A stretch of 64,000 nucleotides of DNA from Pseudomonas saponiphila (GTDB taxonomy: Bacteria; Pseudomonadota; Gammaproteobacteria; Pseudomonadales; Pseudomonadaceae), in NCBI RefSeq assembly GCF_900105185.1, contig NZ_FNTJ01000002.1:806001-870000 (forward strand), given 5' to 3'. Below are positions 40,638-54,821 of this stretch, in pieces. The translations under genes were made by a program, and so were the position numbers. Under the pieces are notes generated by a model. It saw only the letters and a list, made by a program, of their open reading frames with translations, was not told where the DNA came from and searched no databases. Positions within the stretch are counted from its first letter, which is position 1. Each line of letters starts with the position of its first letter.

Positions 40638-40910
40638 TCAAGCTGCCTGTTTTGCAGTGACGAACGCCGCAAGGCTCGCCACGTTACTGAAGTGGTTGCG
40701 GGTGTCCTTGGCGTCGGCATCGATCTTGATGCCGTACTTTTTCTGGATCGCCAGGCCCAGTTCCAGGGCGTCCACCGAGTCCAGGCCGAGGCCTTCGCCG
40801 AACAGCGTCTGATCGTTGCCGATGTCCTGGGCGCTGATGTCTTCGAGGCCCAGGGCGTCGATGATCAGCAGTTTGATTTCAAGCATCAGGTCCGGGTGTG
40901 TATCGCTCAT
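40638..40910 (-). CDS. apeE: acyl carrier protein (ApeE-like)
   Basis: A 90-residue carrier protein from ATG 40910 (MSDTHPDLMLEIKLLIIDAL). The attachment Ser45 lies in LGLDSVDALELGLAI. The longer frame upstream is inside the acyltransferase gene. In studied APE systems ApeE is the elongation carrier; assignment between the two ACPs here is by order only. Confidence 0.86.
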   Translation of the reverse strand: MSDTHPDLMLEIKLLIIDALGLEDISAQDIGNDQTLFGEGLGLDSVDALELGLAIQKKYGIKIDADAKDTRNHFSNVASLAAFVTAKQAA

Positions 40911-41700
40911 CTCTGGCGAGCTCCTTAATGAAGTAGTGGTGCAAGTGCTCATTGAGCTTGCGCGAAGCCTGGGGCGCCGGGCCTTGGGCGGCAAAGGTCT
41001 GTGGGTCTATATCGGCACCGACGTGAAAACTGAAGTGCACACGGCGTGATGGGATGCGGTACCAGGGCTCGGCCTTGGTCAGGGTGCTGGGGCTGACCCG
41101 GATCACTACCGGAGTGATGATTTTCGCACCGCGCAGGGCGATGGCCGCGGCTCCCCGATGAAAGGCCGGGGCGCTGCCGGGCTGGGTGCGGGTGCCTTCG
41201 GGAAAGACGATCAGGGTCTGGCCTTCCTGCAGTGCCCCGGAGGCCGCATCGAGCATGTCCATGCTGCCGTCGTTGCTGATGTACTGGGTGGCGCGCACCG
41301 GGCCGCGGGTGAAGGGGTTGCTCCACAGGCTCTGCTTCACCACGCAGTTGGCGTCGCGCACCAGGCCGATGAGGAACACCACGTCGATCAGCGACGGGTG
41401 GTTGGCGATGATCATCTGCCCCGGTCGCCCGAGCCGCTCGGCGCCCTGCACCTCATAGGTGAGCACGCCGCTCCTGGCCATGAAGCGGATAAACAGCCAG
41501 AACAGTCGGCTGACGGTGTTGCGCGCCCGCTGGCGATGGCTGTGGGCATCGCCGGGCAGGCAGGCGAGCAGCGGGAAAATCACCAGGCGCAGGCACAAAC
41601 CACCTATTCCGAACAGGGCAAAGCTCAGGGCGGTGGCCATCAGGCGCCAGTAGTAGGCATTGCGGCCCTTGGCGCTCAGTGCTGGTGTTGCCAGGTCCAT
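40879..41700 (-). CDS. lysophospholipid-acyltransferase-family protein (ApeD position)
   Basis: A 273-residue PlsC-like acyltransferase starting at ATG 41700. One or two N-terminal membrane segments (about 20-50) precede the catalytic HX4D motif (IIANHPSLIDVVF) and the FPEGTRT motif, both intact. Its end overlaps the ACP gene start by 32 bases. Probably transfers the aryl-polyenoyl or a fatty chain to a glycerol- or sugar-lipid anchor. Confidence 0.83.
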   Translation of the reverse strand: MDLATPALSAKGRNAYYWRLMATALSFALFGIGGLCLRLVIFPLLACLPGDAHSHRQRARNTVSRLFWLFIRFMARSGVLTYEVQGAERLGRPGQMIIANHPSLIDVVFLIGLVRDANCVVKQSLWSNPFTRGPVRATQYISNDGSMDMLDAASGALQEGQTLIVFPEGTRTQPGSAPAFHRGAAAIALRGAKIITPVVIRVSPSTLTKAEPWYRIPSRRVHFSFHVGADIDPQTFAAQGPAPQASRKLNEHLHHYFIKELARDERYTPGPDA

Positions 41701-42395
41701 ACACGATTCATCCAGGCATGTTGGCAAGTGTTCTGTGCACCGAGCAGCAGGCGCAGCAGGTTCAAGGCGTGGGGCCACGGGGCCTTGGGGGTTTGACCGT
41801 CGTCGCTGCCCAGGGACAGCTGCCAGTCGTCGCCTGGGGTCAGCAGCAGGCCCAGGGCGTAGGGAAAGGGCACGTCGTCGATCCAGTTGGCATAGGCTTC
41901 GGGCGGCTGTTCCTCGGTGATGACCAGGAGCACGTGGGGCGCGCCCTCGGCCAGCAGGGTGGCGGCTTCCAGCAGGCCGTGTTCCAGGCCATCGCCGGCG
42001 GCGGCCAGGGCGGTCATCTCGCTGGTTTCACCGCGCATGATCGACCACAGGCCGATTACCGCGTTGTGCACCGACAGGCTGAACTGGGTGGGCGACAGCG
42101 GCTGCTCGGCGGCCAGGTCGCTGAGGATCTCGAAGGTGCGCGGGGTTTCGCCATGCCGGGAGATGAACACCAGCGGCAACTGTTCCAGGCCCTCGGCCAG
42201 GGGCCAGCCGACGCTGAAGGCCATGCGCGCCAGGCGGCTGAGGCGCCGCCGTTGCATGGCGGGCAGAAAGGACACATCGGGAGCGGCATCGCTGCTTTGC
42301 GGCAGGGTCGGCTGGTGGCTCCAGGCCTGCCAGGCGTCCACGCTTTCGAGCCCAGGGGCCCACGCACGCCATTGAGCGATGTTGAACTTGATCAC
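41676..42395 (-). CDS. apeC: beta-ketoacyl-synthase-like chain length factor (ApeC-like), first gene of the operon
   Basis: A 239-residue ketosynthase-like protein with only the N-terminal half-fold and no triad cysteine at the expected place (SLSVHNAVIGLW). This matches the short chain-length-factor family that pairs with an active KS in APE synthases, here the protein at 26624-27820. It begins at GTG 42395. No other gene precedes it on this strand for about 345 bases, so this is the likely head of the 19-kb operon. Confidence 0.82.
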   Translation of the reverse strand: MIKFNIAQWRAWAPGLESVDAWQAWSHQPTLPQSSDAAPDVSFLPAMQRRRLSRLARMAFSVGWPLAEGLEQLPLVFISRHGETPRTFEILSDLAAEQPLSPTQFSLSVHNAVIGLWSIMRGETSEMTALAAAGDGLEHGLLEAATLLAEGAPHVLLVITEEQPPEAYANWIDDVPFPYALGLLLTPGDDWQLSLGSDDGQTPKAPWPHALNLLRLLLGAQNTCQHAWMNRVWTWQHQH

Positions 42396-42740
42396 TTGAT
42401 TTCATCCCGCCCCTGCGGGCTTCCTTGACGCGGTGTATCGCTTCGATTGGCGATTGACCTGAGTGACGCGAAGGCGTCAGTGGCGCGCATTATCCCGGTG
42501 CGACTGGCTTGTAGCAAATGCTGCTTGGGTTGTTGGTCGCAAAAGCGCCGAATGCACCCTGAGCGAATGTGTCTATTTGCCACTATCGAGGTCCGCTCCG
42601 GGCGCAAGCCGCCGTGGCCAAGCCCTTGTCGGGCCCGGCCCAGCGGCGCCGGGACTGCGCAAACTCTTGCGCTGTCGAGGTAGCTAAGGGCAGACGAGGC
42701 CTACTACACTCGGTGATCTTTGATACAGGGAGGTCTAGAC
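42396..42740. promoter_or_regulatory. divergent intergenic region between the APE operon and parA
   Basis: A 345-base interval that must hold the promoters of both divergent units. A GCCCGCAGGGGCGGG hairpin (42407-42421, minus) lies just upstream of the APE start. TACACT (42705-42710) and a strong GGGAGG ribosome site (about 42728-42733) precede parA. No convincing -35 was found on either strand and no gene is supported; the short minus-strand open frames here do not look coding. Confidence 0.4.
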
Positions 42741-43511
42741 ATGCGGCGTGTGGTGTTCAATCAGAAAGGTGGCGTCGGCAAATCCAGCATTGCCTGCAAT
42801 CTGGCGGCGGTCAGCGCCAGCGAGGGCTATCGCACCTTGCTGGTGGACCTGGATGCCCAGGCCAACTCGACCCAGTACCTCACCGGCCTGACCGGCGAGG
42901 ACATTCCCATGGGCATTGCCGACTTCTTCAAGCAGACCCTGTCGTCGGGGCCGTTCGCCAAGAAGAACCAGGTGGATATCTACGAAACGCCCTTCGACAA
43001 CCTGCACGTGGTCACGGCCACCGCGGAACTGGCGGACCTGCAGCCCAAGCTGGAGGCCAAGCACAAGATCAACAAGCTGCGCAAATTGCTGGACGAGTTG
43101 GCCGAGGATTACGACCGGATCTACCTGGACACCCCGCCGGCCCTGAATTTCTACGCGGTATCGGCGCTGATCGCCGCTGATCGCGTGCTTATTCCCTTCG
43201 ACTGCGACAGTTTTTCCCGGCAGGCGCTGTATGGCCTGCTGGCGGAGATCGAAGAGTTGAAGGAAGACCACAACGAGGAGCTGGAGGTCGAGGGCATCGT
43301 GGTCAACCAGTTCCAGGCTCGGGCCAGCCTGCCGCAGCAGATGCTCGACGAGCTGATCAGCGAGGGCCTGCCGGTGCTGCCGGTGTACCTGGGCAGTTCG
43401 GTGCGCATGCGTGAATCGCATCAGGCCAGCATGCCGCTGATCCATCTCGACCCACGGCACAAGCTGACCCAGCAGTTCGTCGACCTGCACAACCTGCTGG
43501 AAAACTCCTGA
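42741..43511 (+). CDS. ParA-family ATPase (orphan)
   Basis: A 256-residue deviant-Walker ATPase, starting at ATG 42741 after GGGAGG. The N-terminus [16 protein letters not shown] carries the deviant Walker A with the signature Lys; [12 protein letters not shown] and YLDTPPAL are the Walker A' and B parts. No parB-like partner is next to it and it is not in the gidB-parAB context, so it is not the chromosomal segregation Soj. Such orphan ParAs position other cargo; cargo unknown. Confidence 0.85.
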   Translation: MRRVVFNQKGGVGKSSIACNLAAVSASEGYRTLLVDLDAQANSTQYLTGLTGEDIPMGIADFFKQTLSSGPFAKKNQVDIYETPFDNLHVVTATAELADLQPKLEAKHKINKLRKLLDELAEDYDRIYLDTPPALNFYAVSALIAADRVLIPFDCDSFSRQALYGLLAEIEELKEDHNEELEVEGIVVNQFQARASLPQQMLDELISEGLPVLPVYLGSSVRMRESHQASMPLIHLDPRHKLTQQFVDLHNLLENS

Positions 43512-43549
43512 TCTTCAACCTGTCGTGAGCGCAGGGTCGGCCCTGCGGC

Positions 43550-43984
43550 TCAGATCCCCTGGCTGCGCAACCAGCCCAAGAGTTGTGGCAAAGGCAAGGC
43601 GCCGCTTTGCCGGGCCACTTCCCGGCCGTTCTTGAACAGGATCAGGCTGGGAATCGAGCGAATGCCCAATTGCCCCGACAGTTGCGGGTTGGCTTCGCTG
43701 TCGAGCTTGGCCAGCCGGCATCGGCCGCTCAGTTGCGCGGCGGCCTGGGTGAAGATCGGCGCAAAGGATTTGCACGGTCCGCACCAGTCGGCCCAGACGT
43801 CCACCAGCAACGGCAGGTCGCCCTTGATCTGGCTGGCATAGTCGCCCTGTTTCAAGTCAAAAGGCTTGCTCAGCAAGACCTCGGCCTTGCAGCGTCCGCA
43901 CTTGGGGTGATCGCCCAGGCGTTCGCCGGGAATGCGATTGAGGCCGTTGCAGTGCGGGCAGGGGATCAGCAGTGGCTCGGACAT
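43550..43984 (-). CDS. trxC: thioredoxin 2
   Basis: A 144-residue thioredoxin of the TrxC type: an N-terminal zinc ribbon (Cys9, Cys12, Cys29, Cys32) precedes the thioredoxin fold with active site WCGPC (67-71) and the cis-Pro in RSIPSLILF. Reduces disulfides in the cytoplasm; in E. coli it is induced by OxyR. No OxyR site was picked out here. It is convergent with parA, with 38 bases between stops. Confidence 0.93.
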   Translation of the reverse strand: MSEPLLIPCPHCNGLNRIPGERLGDHPKCGRCKAEVLLSKPFDLKQGDYASQIKGDLPLLVDVWADWCGPCKSFAPIFTQAAAQLSGRCRLAKLDSEANPQLSGQLGIRSIPSLILFKNGREVARQSGALPLPQLLGWLRSQGI

Positions 43985-44061
43985 GATGGGCTCCGCAAAT
44001 AGGTAGAGCGCCTTAGATGGCGGCGCCCGGGGTGAATATCAAGTTGGCCCCCGCCCCGGGT

Positions 44062-45018
44062 TCACCGGCTGGGCGCGGCCAGTTCGACGCTGACCAGGCG
44101 ATCCAGGCTGCGGCCCATGTGAAAGGTGAATGGCCGGCCTGTGGCCTGCATCTTCTGATTGCACAGCTCCTGCAGCTCGTCCTTGCGGGTGTCGAAAGGC
44201 AGGGCCGAGGTCAGGGTCTGGACGCCGATGGAGCCGATGACAATGGCGAATTCGTCAAGGGGCACGGGGGCGGGCCGGGTGACTTTCGAGCTGGATGGCC
44301 AGGCCTGGACGGTTTTTTGTTGCATGAGGCGGTTCAGGTCCGGGTCATCGAAATGCACCTTGAGCGGCACCTTGGCAATGCTGCCGCTGCGGGTCAGCAA
44401 GGAGATCAGGCCGCGCTCGCTGTTGTCCTGTTCAAGGGCTTCGTAGGCGACCAGTTTCAAGGGCATAGGCATGCTCAGGCGCGCGGTGATCTTGCAACTG
44501 ACCGGGCCTTCGATTTCCCTCGCGTTGACGATGGCCTGCATGCTGTCTTCGTAGCTGCGGTCCAGCAGCATGCCGAACTCCGGCTCGAACGCCAGGCTGG
44601 CGTCGATGCTGTCCGGCAAGTCGCTGCTGCCCGACGGAGTGACCTTGGCCTGGGCGTTGTCCAGTTCCAGGTGCAGGTTCATCGAGCTGGCCTTGCGCGC
44701 CTCGGTGACTCGTTCGAAGACCGCCCTGAGACGGCCCCTCTGTTCCGGGCTCAGGGAATAGTCCACCAGGCGCAGGTGGATCACTTTGTCATCGTCCTTG
44801 TCGCGTTCCAGGGCGATGGCATCCGGGTCCAGGCCCTGGGCGCCGAGCGCCGTGTAAATACTCTGCTTGTACGCCTCGTGCACCAACTGATCGGAGTATT
44901 GCGGGCCGGCCTTGGGGTCGGAGCGCACCGAGTCCTGGAAGTGCAGGGTGGCGAAGTCTTCCTTGCACCCGGTCAGGACGAACAGCAGGGGCAACAGCAG
45001 CAGGTAGCGAGGTTTCAT
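44062..45018 (-). CDS. putative lipoprotein of unknown function
   Basis: A 318-residue protein with a lipoprotein signal peptide (MKPRYLLLLPLLFVLTGC, Cys18; the following KED has no Asp at +2). The mature region has no domain I can name; it alternates charged stretches and beta-like segments over its length (RLVDYSLSPEQRGRLRAVFE, LPDSIDASLAFEPEFG). It stands alone between trxC and a possible small gene. Lipidation is well supported; function is not. Confidence 0.72.
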   Translation of the reverse strand: MKPRYLLLLPLLFVLTGCKEDFATLHFQDSVRSDPKAGPQYSDQLVHEAYKQSIYTALGAQGLDPDAIALERDKDDDKVIHLRLVDYSLSPEQRGRLRAVFERVTEARKASSMNLHLELDNAQAKVTPSGSSDLPDSIDASLAFEPEFGMLLDRSYEDSMQAIVNAREIEGPVSCKITARLSMPMPLKLVAYEALEQDNSERGLISLLTRSGSIAKVPLKVHFDDPDLNRLMQQKTVQAWPSSSKVTRPAPVPLDEFAIVIGSIGVQTLTSALPFDTRKDELQELCNQKMQATGRPFTFHMGRSLDRLVSVELAAPSR

Positions 45019-45085
45019 CGTGGGCTCTTGCAGGGGATCGACGGGAGCAGGGCTCGCGGCGTGGAGTGGGCAGGCCGTCGGCGTG

Positions 45086-45190
45086 TCACGGGGCCAGGCG
45101 GTGCTTGGGGCGGCGGCTCAGGCAGATGACGACCGCCCCCTGGCTGACGACCAGCAAAGCCACGATGACCGGGTTGAGAAACAGGTTCAT
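45086..45190 (-). CDS. possible 34-residue membrane peptide
   Basis: An open frame starting at ATG 45190 with AAGGA 5 bases upstream. It encodes one hydrophobic helix (LNPVIVALLVVSQGAVVICL) and a basic tail (SRRPKHRLAP), the plan of many small membrane proteins. It lies 67 bases upstream of the lipoprotein gene, on the same strand. No homologue is known to me; composition alone supports it. Confidence 0.35.
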   Translation of the reverse strand: MNLFLNPVIVALLVVSQGAVVICLSRRPKHRLAP

Positions 45191-45417
45191 GCGCATCCTT
45201 GCAGGCACTGGACATCCGGGGGGCGCATTATCCGTATCCGCTGCCGACGGGTCCATGCGCCATCTTGTGTTTGGCGCTTTTCTGCACCACGGCCGAGGCG
45301 TTGGTCGAAGCTCATGAGTCCGTCGCAATCGCTCACACACTGCTCGGCAAGCCCGTTCGTTGGCTGTCTAGGCTTTAAGCACGTGAGCGCCGCTGGTCTG
45401 GCCGCGGGCATAGCATC

Positions 45418-45448
45418 TTGAGATACCTAATGCTCGCATCTAACGTTA
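45418..45448 (+). promoter_or_regulatory. higBA promoter with overlapping operator
   Basis: TTGAGA (45418-45423), 17 bases, then TAACGT (45441-45446) as -10. The -10 is itself part of a perfect palindrome TAACGTTA (45441-45448), so a repressor bound there would block polymerase. This is the expected layout for autoregulation by HigA. A TTAACGTTAA-type site is reported for a P. aeruginosa HigA, as I recall. Confidence 0.55.
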
Positions 45449-45474
45449 ATAGCACTATGCGATAGGGACATTGC

Positions 45475-45771
45475 ATGCACATCATCACCGCAAAACGTAT
45501 CCGGCAGGCCAAGGAGCAATGGCCGCAAGTCGCGCGGGCACTGGATACCTGGTACCGCAAGGCCAAAGGCGCCAGGCCGGCTGATTTCTCCGACATGAAG
45601 GCTTTGTTCCCGGTGCTAGACAAGGTCGGGCGCTTTCATGTTTTTGATATTGGCGGCAACAAACTGAGACTGATCGCAATCGTGCGTTATGGAGGGCAGC
45701 GCCTCTATATCAGGCATGTGCTGGATCACGGCGAATACGACAAGGGGCTGTGGAAGGAGGAATCACAATGA
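45475..45771 (+). CDS. higB: HigB toxin, RelE-superfamily mRNA interferase
   Basis: A 98-residue toxin that would cleave mRNA on the ribosome. The family pattern is clear: MHIITAKRIRQA at the front, AKGARPADFSDMKALFP, the FHVFDIGGNKLRLIAIVRY core with basic residues for RNA binding, and YIRHVLDHGEYDKG near the end. The toxin gene comes first, as usual for higBA. The stop overlaps the antitoxin ATG (ATGA). Confidence 0.88.
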   Translation: MHIITAKRIRQAKEQWPQVARALDTWYRKAKGARPADFSDMKALFPVLDKVGRFHVFDIGGNKLRLIAIVRYGGQRLYIRHVLDHGEYDKGLWKEESQ

Positions 45772-46169
45772 GTCTTCAGGTTAGGCAAGCGGCGGAGCAC
45801 TGGCAGTTCGTTGCGCCCATATTGCGCAAGCCCAAGAGCGAGGCCGATTACGACGCCCTGGCCCTGGCACTCGATGAGCTGTTGGACATCATGGGCGAAG
45901 ACGAATCGCACCCACTGGCTTCGCTGGTGGACATCATCGGTGACTGGATCGAGGCCTACGACGAAGAGCATCATCCGATGCCGGCGGTCAGTGCGGTGGA
46001 GGTTCTACGTTCGTTGATGCGTGAACATGGCCTGTCTCAAAGCGACCTGCCCGGGGTGGGCGCGCAATCGGTGGTGTCGGAAGTGCTCAGCGGCAAGCGC
46101 CAGCTCAACCTGCGGCAAATCCGCTGGCTGGCCGAGCGCTTCAAGGTGTCGATGGAGATCTTCGTCTGA
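45768..46169 (+). CDS. higA: HigA antitoxin, HTH type
   Basis: A 133-residue antitoxin starting at ATG 45768, with GGAGG upstream inside higB. The C-terminal HTH (about 75-130) reads MREHGLSQSDLPGVGAQ then VVSEVLSGKRQLNLRQIRWL. The acidic N-terminal half (DELLDIMGEDESHP) presumably neutralises the toxin. It probably represses its own promoter at 45418-45448. Confidence 0.88.
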   Translation: MSLQVRQAAEHWQFVAPILRKPKSEADYDALALALDELLDIMGEDESHPLASLVDIIGDWIEAYDEEHHPMPAVSAVEVLRSLMREHGLSQSDLPGVGAQSVVSEVLSGKRQLNLRQIRWLAERFKVSMEIFV

Positions 46170-46170
46170 C

Positions 46171-51028
<4,858 letters not shown>

Positions 51029-51092
51029 AGAAGTCGGTCAGGCAATCAGGAAAAGGGGGAGCGCCATACTGGCGGCTGATGCGCTCCCGAGT

Positions 51093-52835
<1,743 letters not shown>

Positions 52836-53001
52836 AGGCAGTACTCCAGGGTGTAAAAGGCGGGCGCAAACTGACCATGCAGTCTGCGTGCCAGCGATTC
52901 TAACCTGTTGAAATGTGCCGCTGTCAAAAAGCTTTCAATGACCGCGGCCGACCCGGCGCAACAGCTGTGCGCCGGGGCTTTGCCGAGCCTGGTCCGGCGC
53001 T

Positions 53002-54627
53002 TCAAAGGCTGAAGCGCGCCACCAGGCTGTTGAGGTCAACGGCCAGGCGCGACAGCTCGTTGCTGGCTGCACTGGTCTGGTTGGCACCGGTGGCCGACTG
53101 CACCGACAAGTCGCGGATGTTGACCAGGTTGCGGTCCACTTCCCGGGCCACTTGGGCCTGTTCCTCGGCGGCGCTGGCGATCACCAGGTTGCGTTCGTTG
53201 ATCTCGATGATGGCGCTGTTGATGGTGTCCAGGGACAGGCCGGCGCCACGGGCGATGTTCAAGGTCGATTCGGCGCGTTCGGTGCTGTTGCGCATCGAGT
53301 CCACGGCATGCTCGGTGCCGCTCTGGATGCTGCCGATCATGCGTTCGATTTCGCTGGTGGACTGTTGGGTGCGATGGGCCAGGGCTCGCACTTCGTCGGC
53401 GACCACGGCAAAGCCGCGACCGGCTTCACCGGCCCGGGCGGCCTCGATGGCCGCGTTGAGGGCCAGCAGGTTGGTCTGGTCGGCCAGGCCGCGGATCACG
53501 TCCAGTACCTTGCCGATGTCCCGGGATTCGTTGGCCAGGTCGCCGATCAGGCTGGCGGTGCTCTGTACATCGGAGCTCATGCGTTCGATGGCCGCGACGG
53601 TTTCCTGCACCAGGTCGCGGCCATCGCCGGCCGAGGTGGTGGCGTTCTTCGAGGCTTCGGAGGTGCTGACGGCGTTGCGCGCCACTTCTTCCACGGCGCT
53701 GGTCATTTCATTGACTGCCGTTGCGGCTTGCTCGATCTCGTTGTTCTGCTGGGTCAGGCCGCGGGCGCTTTCCTCGGTGACGCTGTTGAGCTCTTCGGCT
53801 GCCGAGGCCAACTGGGTGGCGGAGCCGGAGATGCGTTGCAGGGTGTCGCGCAGTTTTTCCTGCATCTTGGCCATGGCCTGCAACAGGCGCCCGGCCTCGT
53901 CGCTGCCGTCGACCCGGATCGGCCGGGTCAGGTTGCCTTCGGCGATCTCTTCGGCGGCGCTCAGGGCGTTGGCGATCGGCAAGGTGATGCTGCGGGTCAG
54001 CAGCCAGGCGAACAGCAGGGTCAGGGCGGTGGCCAGCACCAGCAGCGTCACCACCAGGGTGAAGGCCGAGGAGTACTGCTCGGCGGCTTGCTGGTTGGTG
54101 TCCAGGGTCTGCTGGGTGTTGATCTCTAGCAGGCGGTTGAGCACGGTGTTCATGGCTTCGGAGTTGTTCAGCAGGTCGGTGTTGAGCAGGTTGCGCAACT
54201 CGTCCACCTGATTGCTGCGCGACAGGCTCTTCATCCGCTCTTCGATCTGCCGGTACTGGCCCAGCAGCTGCACGTACTGGTCGTAGGCGGCTTTTTCCGC
54301 CGGGCTGCTGATCAGCTTTTCATAGGTGGTCTGGGCCGTGCGGATCTGCTGGTTGCGCATATCCAGCAGTTCCACGGTCTTTTGCTGGACATCCGGCTCG
54401 CGGTTGACCAGCAAACGGTAGGACAGCACCCGCAGGCGCAGGGTCAGCTGGGTGAACTCATCGAGGCTCTTGATGCTCGGCACGCTGCTCCGGGTGATGT
54501 CCTCGGCGGCACCGCGGATCTTGCTCATCTGGTTCAGGGCGAACACTCCCAGGATCAGCATCAAGCCGCCGATCATGGCAAAGCCGAGGAAGGCCCGCGG
54601 AGCGATATTCATATTGCGAAGGGACAT
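53002..54627 (-). CDS. methyl-accepting chemotaxis protein (tandem paralogue A)
   Basis: A 541-residue chemoreceptor from ATG 54627 ([20 protein letters not shown]). TM1 (about 12-30), a periplasmic four-helix-bundle-like sensor (about 31-185), TM2 (about 188-210), HAMP, and a signalling domain with the conserved hairpin tip ([21 protein letters not shown]). No CheR-tethering pentapeptide at the end (it stops ARFSL). The signalling half is nearly identical to the neighbour at 54822-56447; the sensors differ. A sigma-28-like promoter lies upstream. Confidence 0.92.
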   Translation of the reverse strand: MSLRNMNIAPRAFLGFAMIGGLMLILGVFALNQMSKIRGAAEDITRSSVPSIKSLDEFTQLTLRLRVLSYRLLVNREPDVQQKTVELLDMRNQQIRTAQTTYEKLISSPAEKAAYDQYVQLLGQYRQIEERMKSLSRSNQVDELRNLLNTDLLNNSEAMNTVLNRLLEINTQQTLDTNQQAAEQYSSAFTLVVTLLVLATALTLLFAWLLTRSITLPIANALSAAEEIAEGNLTRPIRVDGSDEAGRLLQAMAKMQEKLRDTLQRISGSATQLASAAEELNSVTEESARGLTQQNNEIEQAATAVNEMTSAVEEVARNAVSTSEASKNATTSAGDGRDLVQETVAAIERMSSDVQSTASLIGDLANESRDIGKVLDVIRGLADQTNLLALNAAIEAARAGEAGRGFAVVADEVRALAHRTQQSTSEIERMIGSIQSGTEHAVDSMRNSTERAESTLNIARGAGLSLDTINSAIIEINERNLVIASAAEEQAQVAREVDRNLVNIRDLSVQSATGANQTSAASNELSRLAVDLNSLVARFSL

Positions 54628-54682
54628 GGTAGGTACCAAAGAAGGCGCATCCGTGCGGGGCTTGAGACTGATCTACCGTGAC

Positions 54683-54709
54683 TTATCGGTCGTACGACTA
54701 AAGTCTTGA
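54683..54709 (-). promoter_or_regulatory. sigma-28 (FliA) promoter of chemoreceptor A
   Basis: Read on the minus strand: TCAAGACT, 11 bases, ACCGATAA. This differs from the FliA -10 consensus GCCGATAA at one base. It lies about 56 bases before the ATG, so the receptor is probably expressed with the flagellar regulon. Confidence 0.7.
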
Positions 54710-54821
54710 GTCTTGCCGCGGATTTAGCCGCTTGGTTGCGCCCCGTCCCGGGGGCGCCTACCACCGGCGATGCCGGCACCAGCCCCGCAATAGAGAGCTG
54801 GAGCCGGGCAGGCAGGCGGTT

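Noticed and set aside
41676..42395. The chain-length-factor-like gene as a truncated pseudogene of a ketosynthase
   Set aside because: The short form without an active cysteine is a known APE family; the frame is intact and it heads the operon.
42392..42607. A 71-codon minus-strand frame just upstream of the chain-length-factor gene
   Set aside because: Composition unlike the cluster proteins, no domain, and it occupies the only place for the operon promoter.
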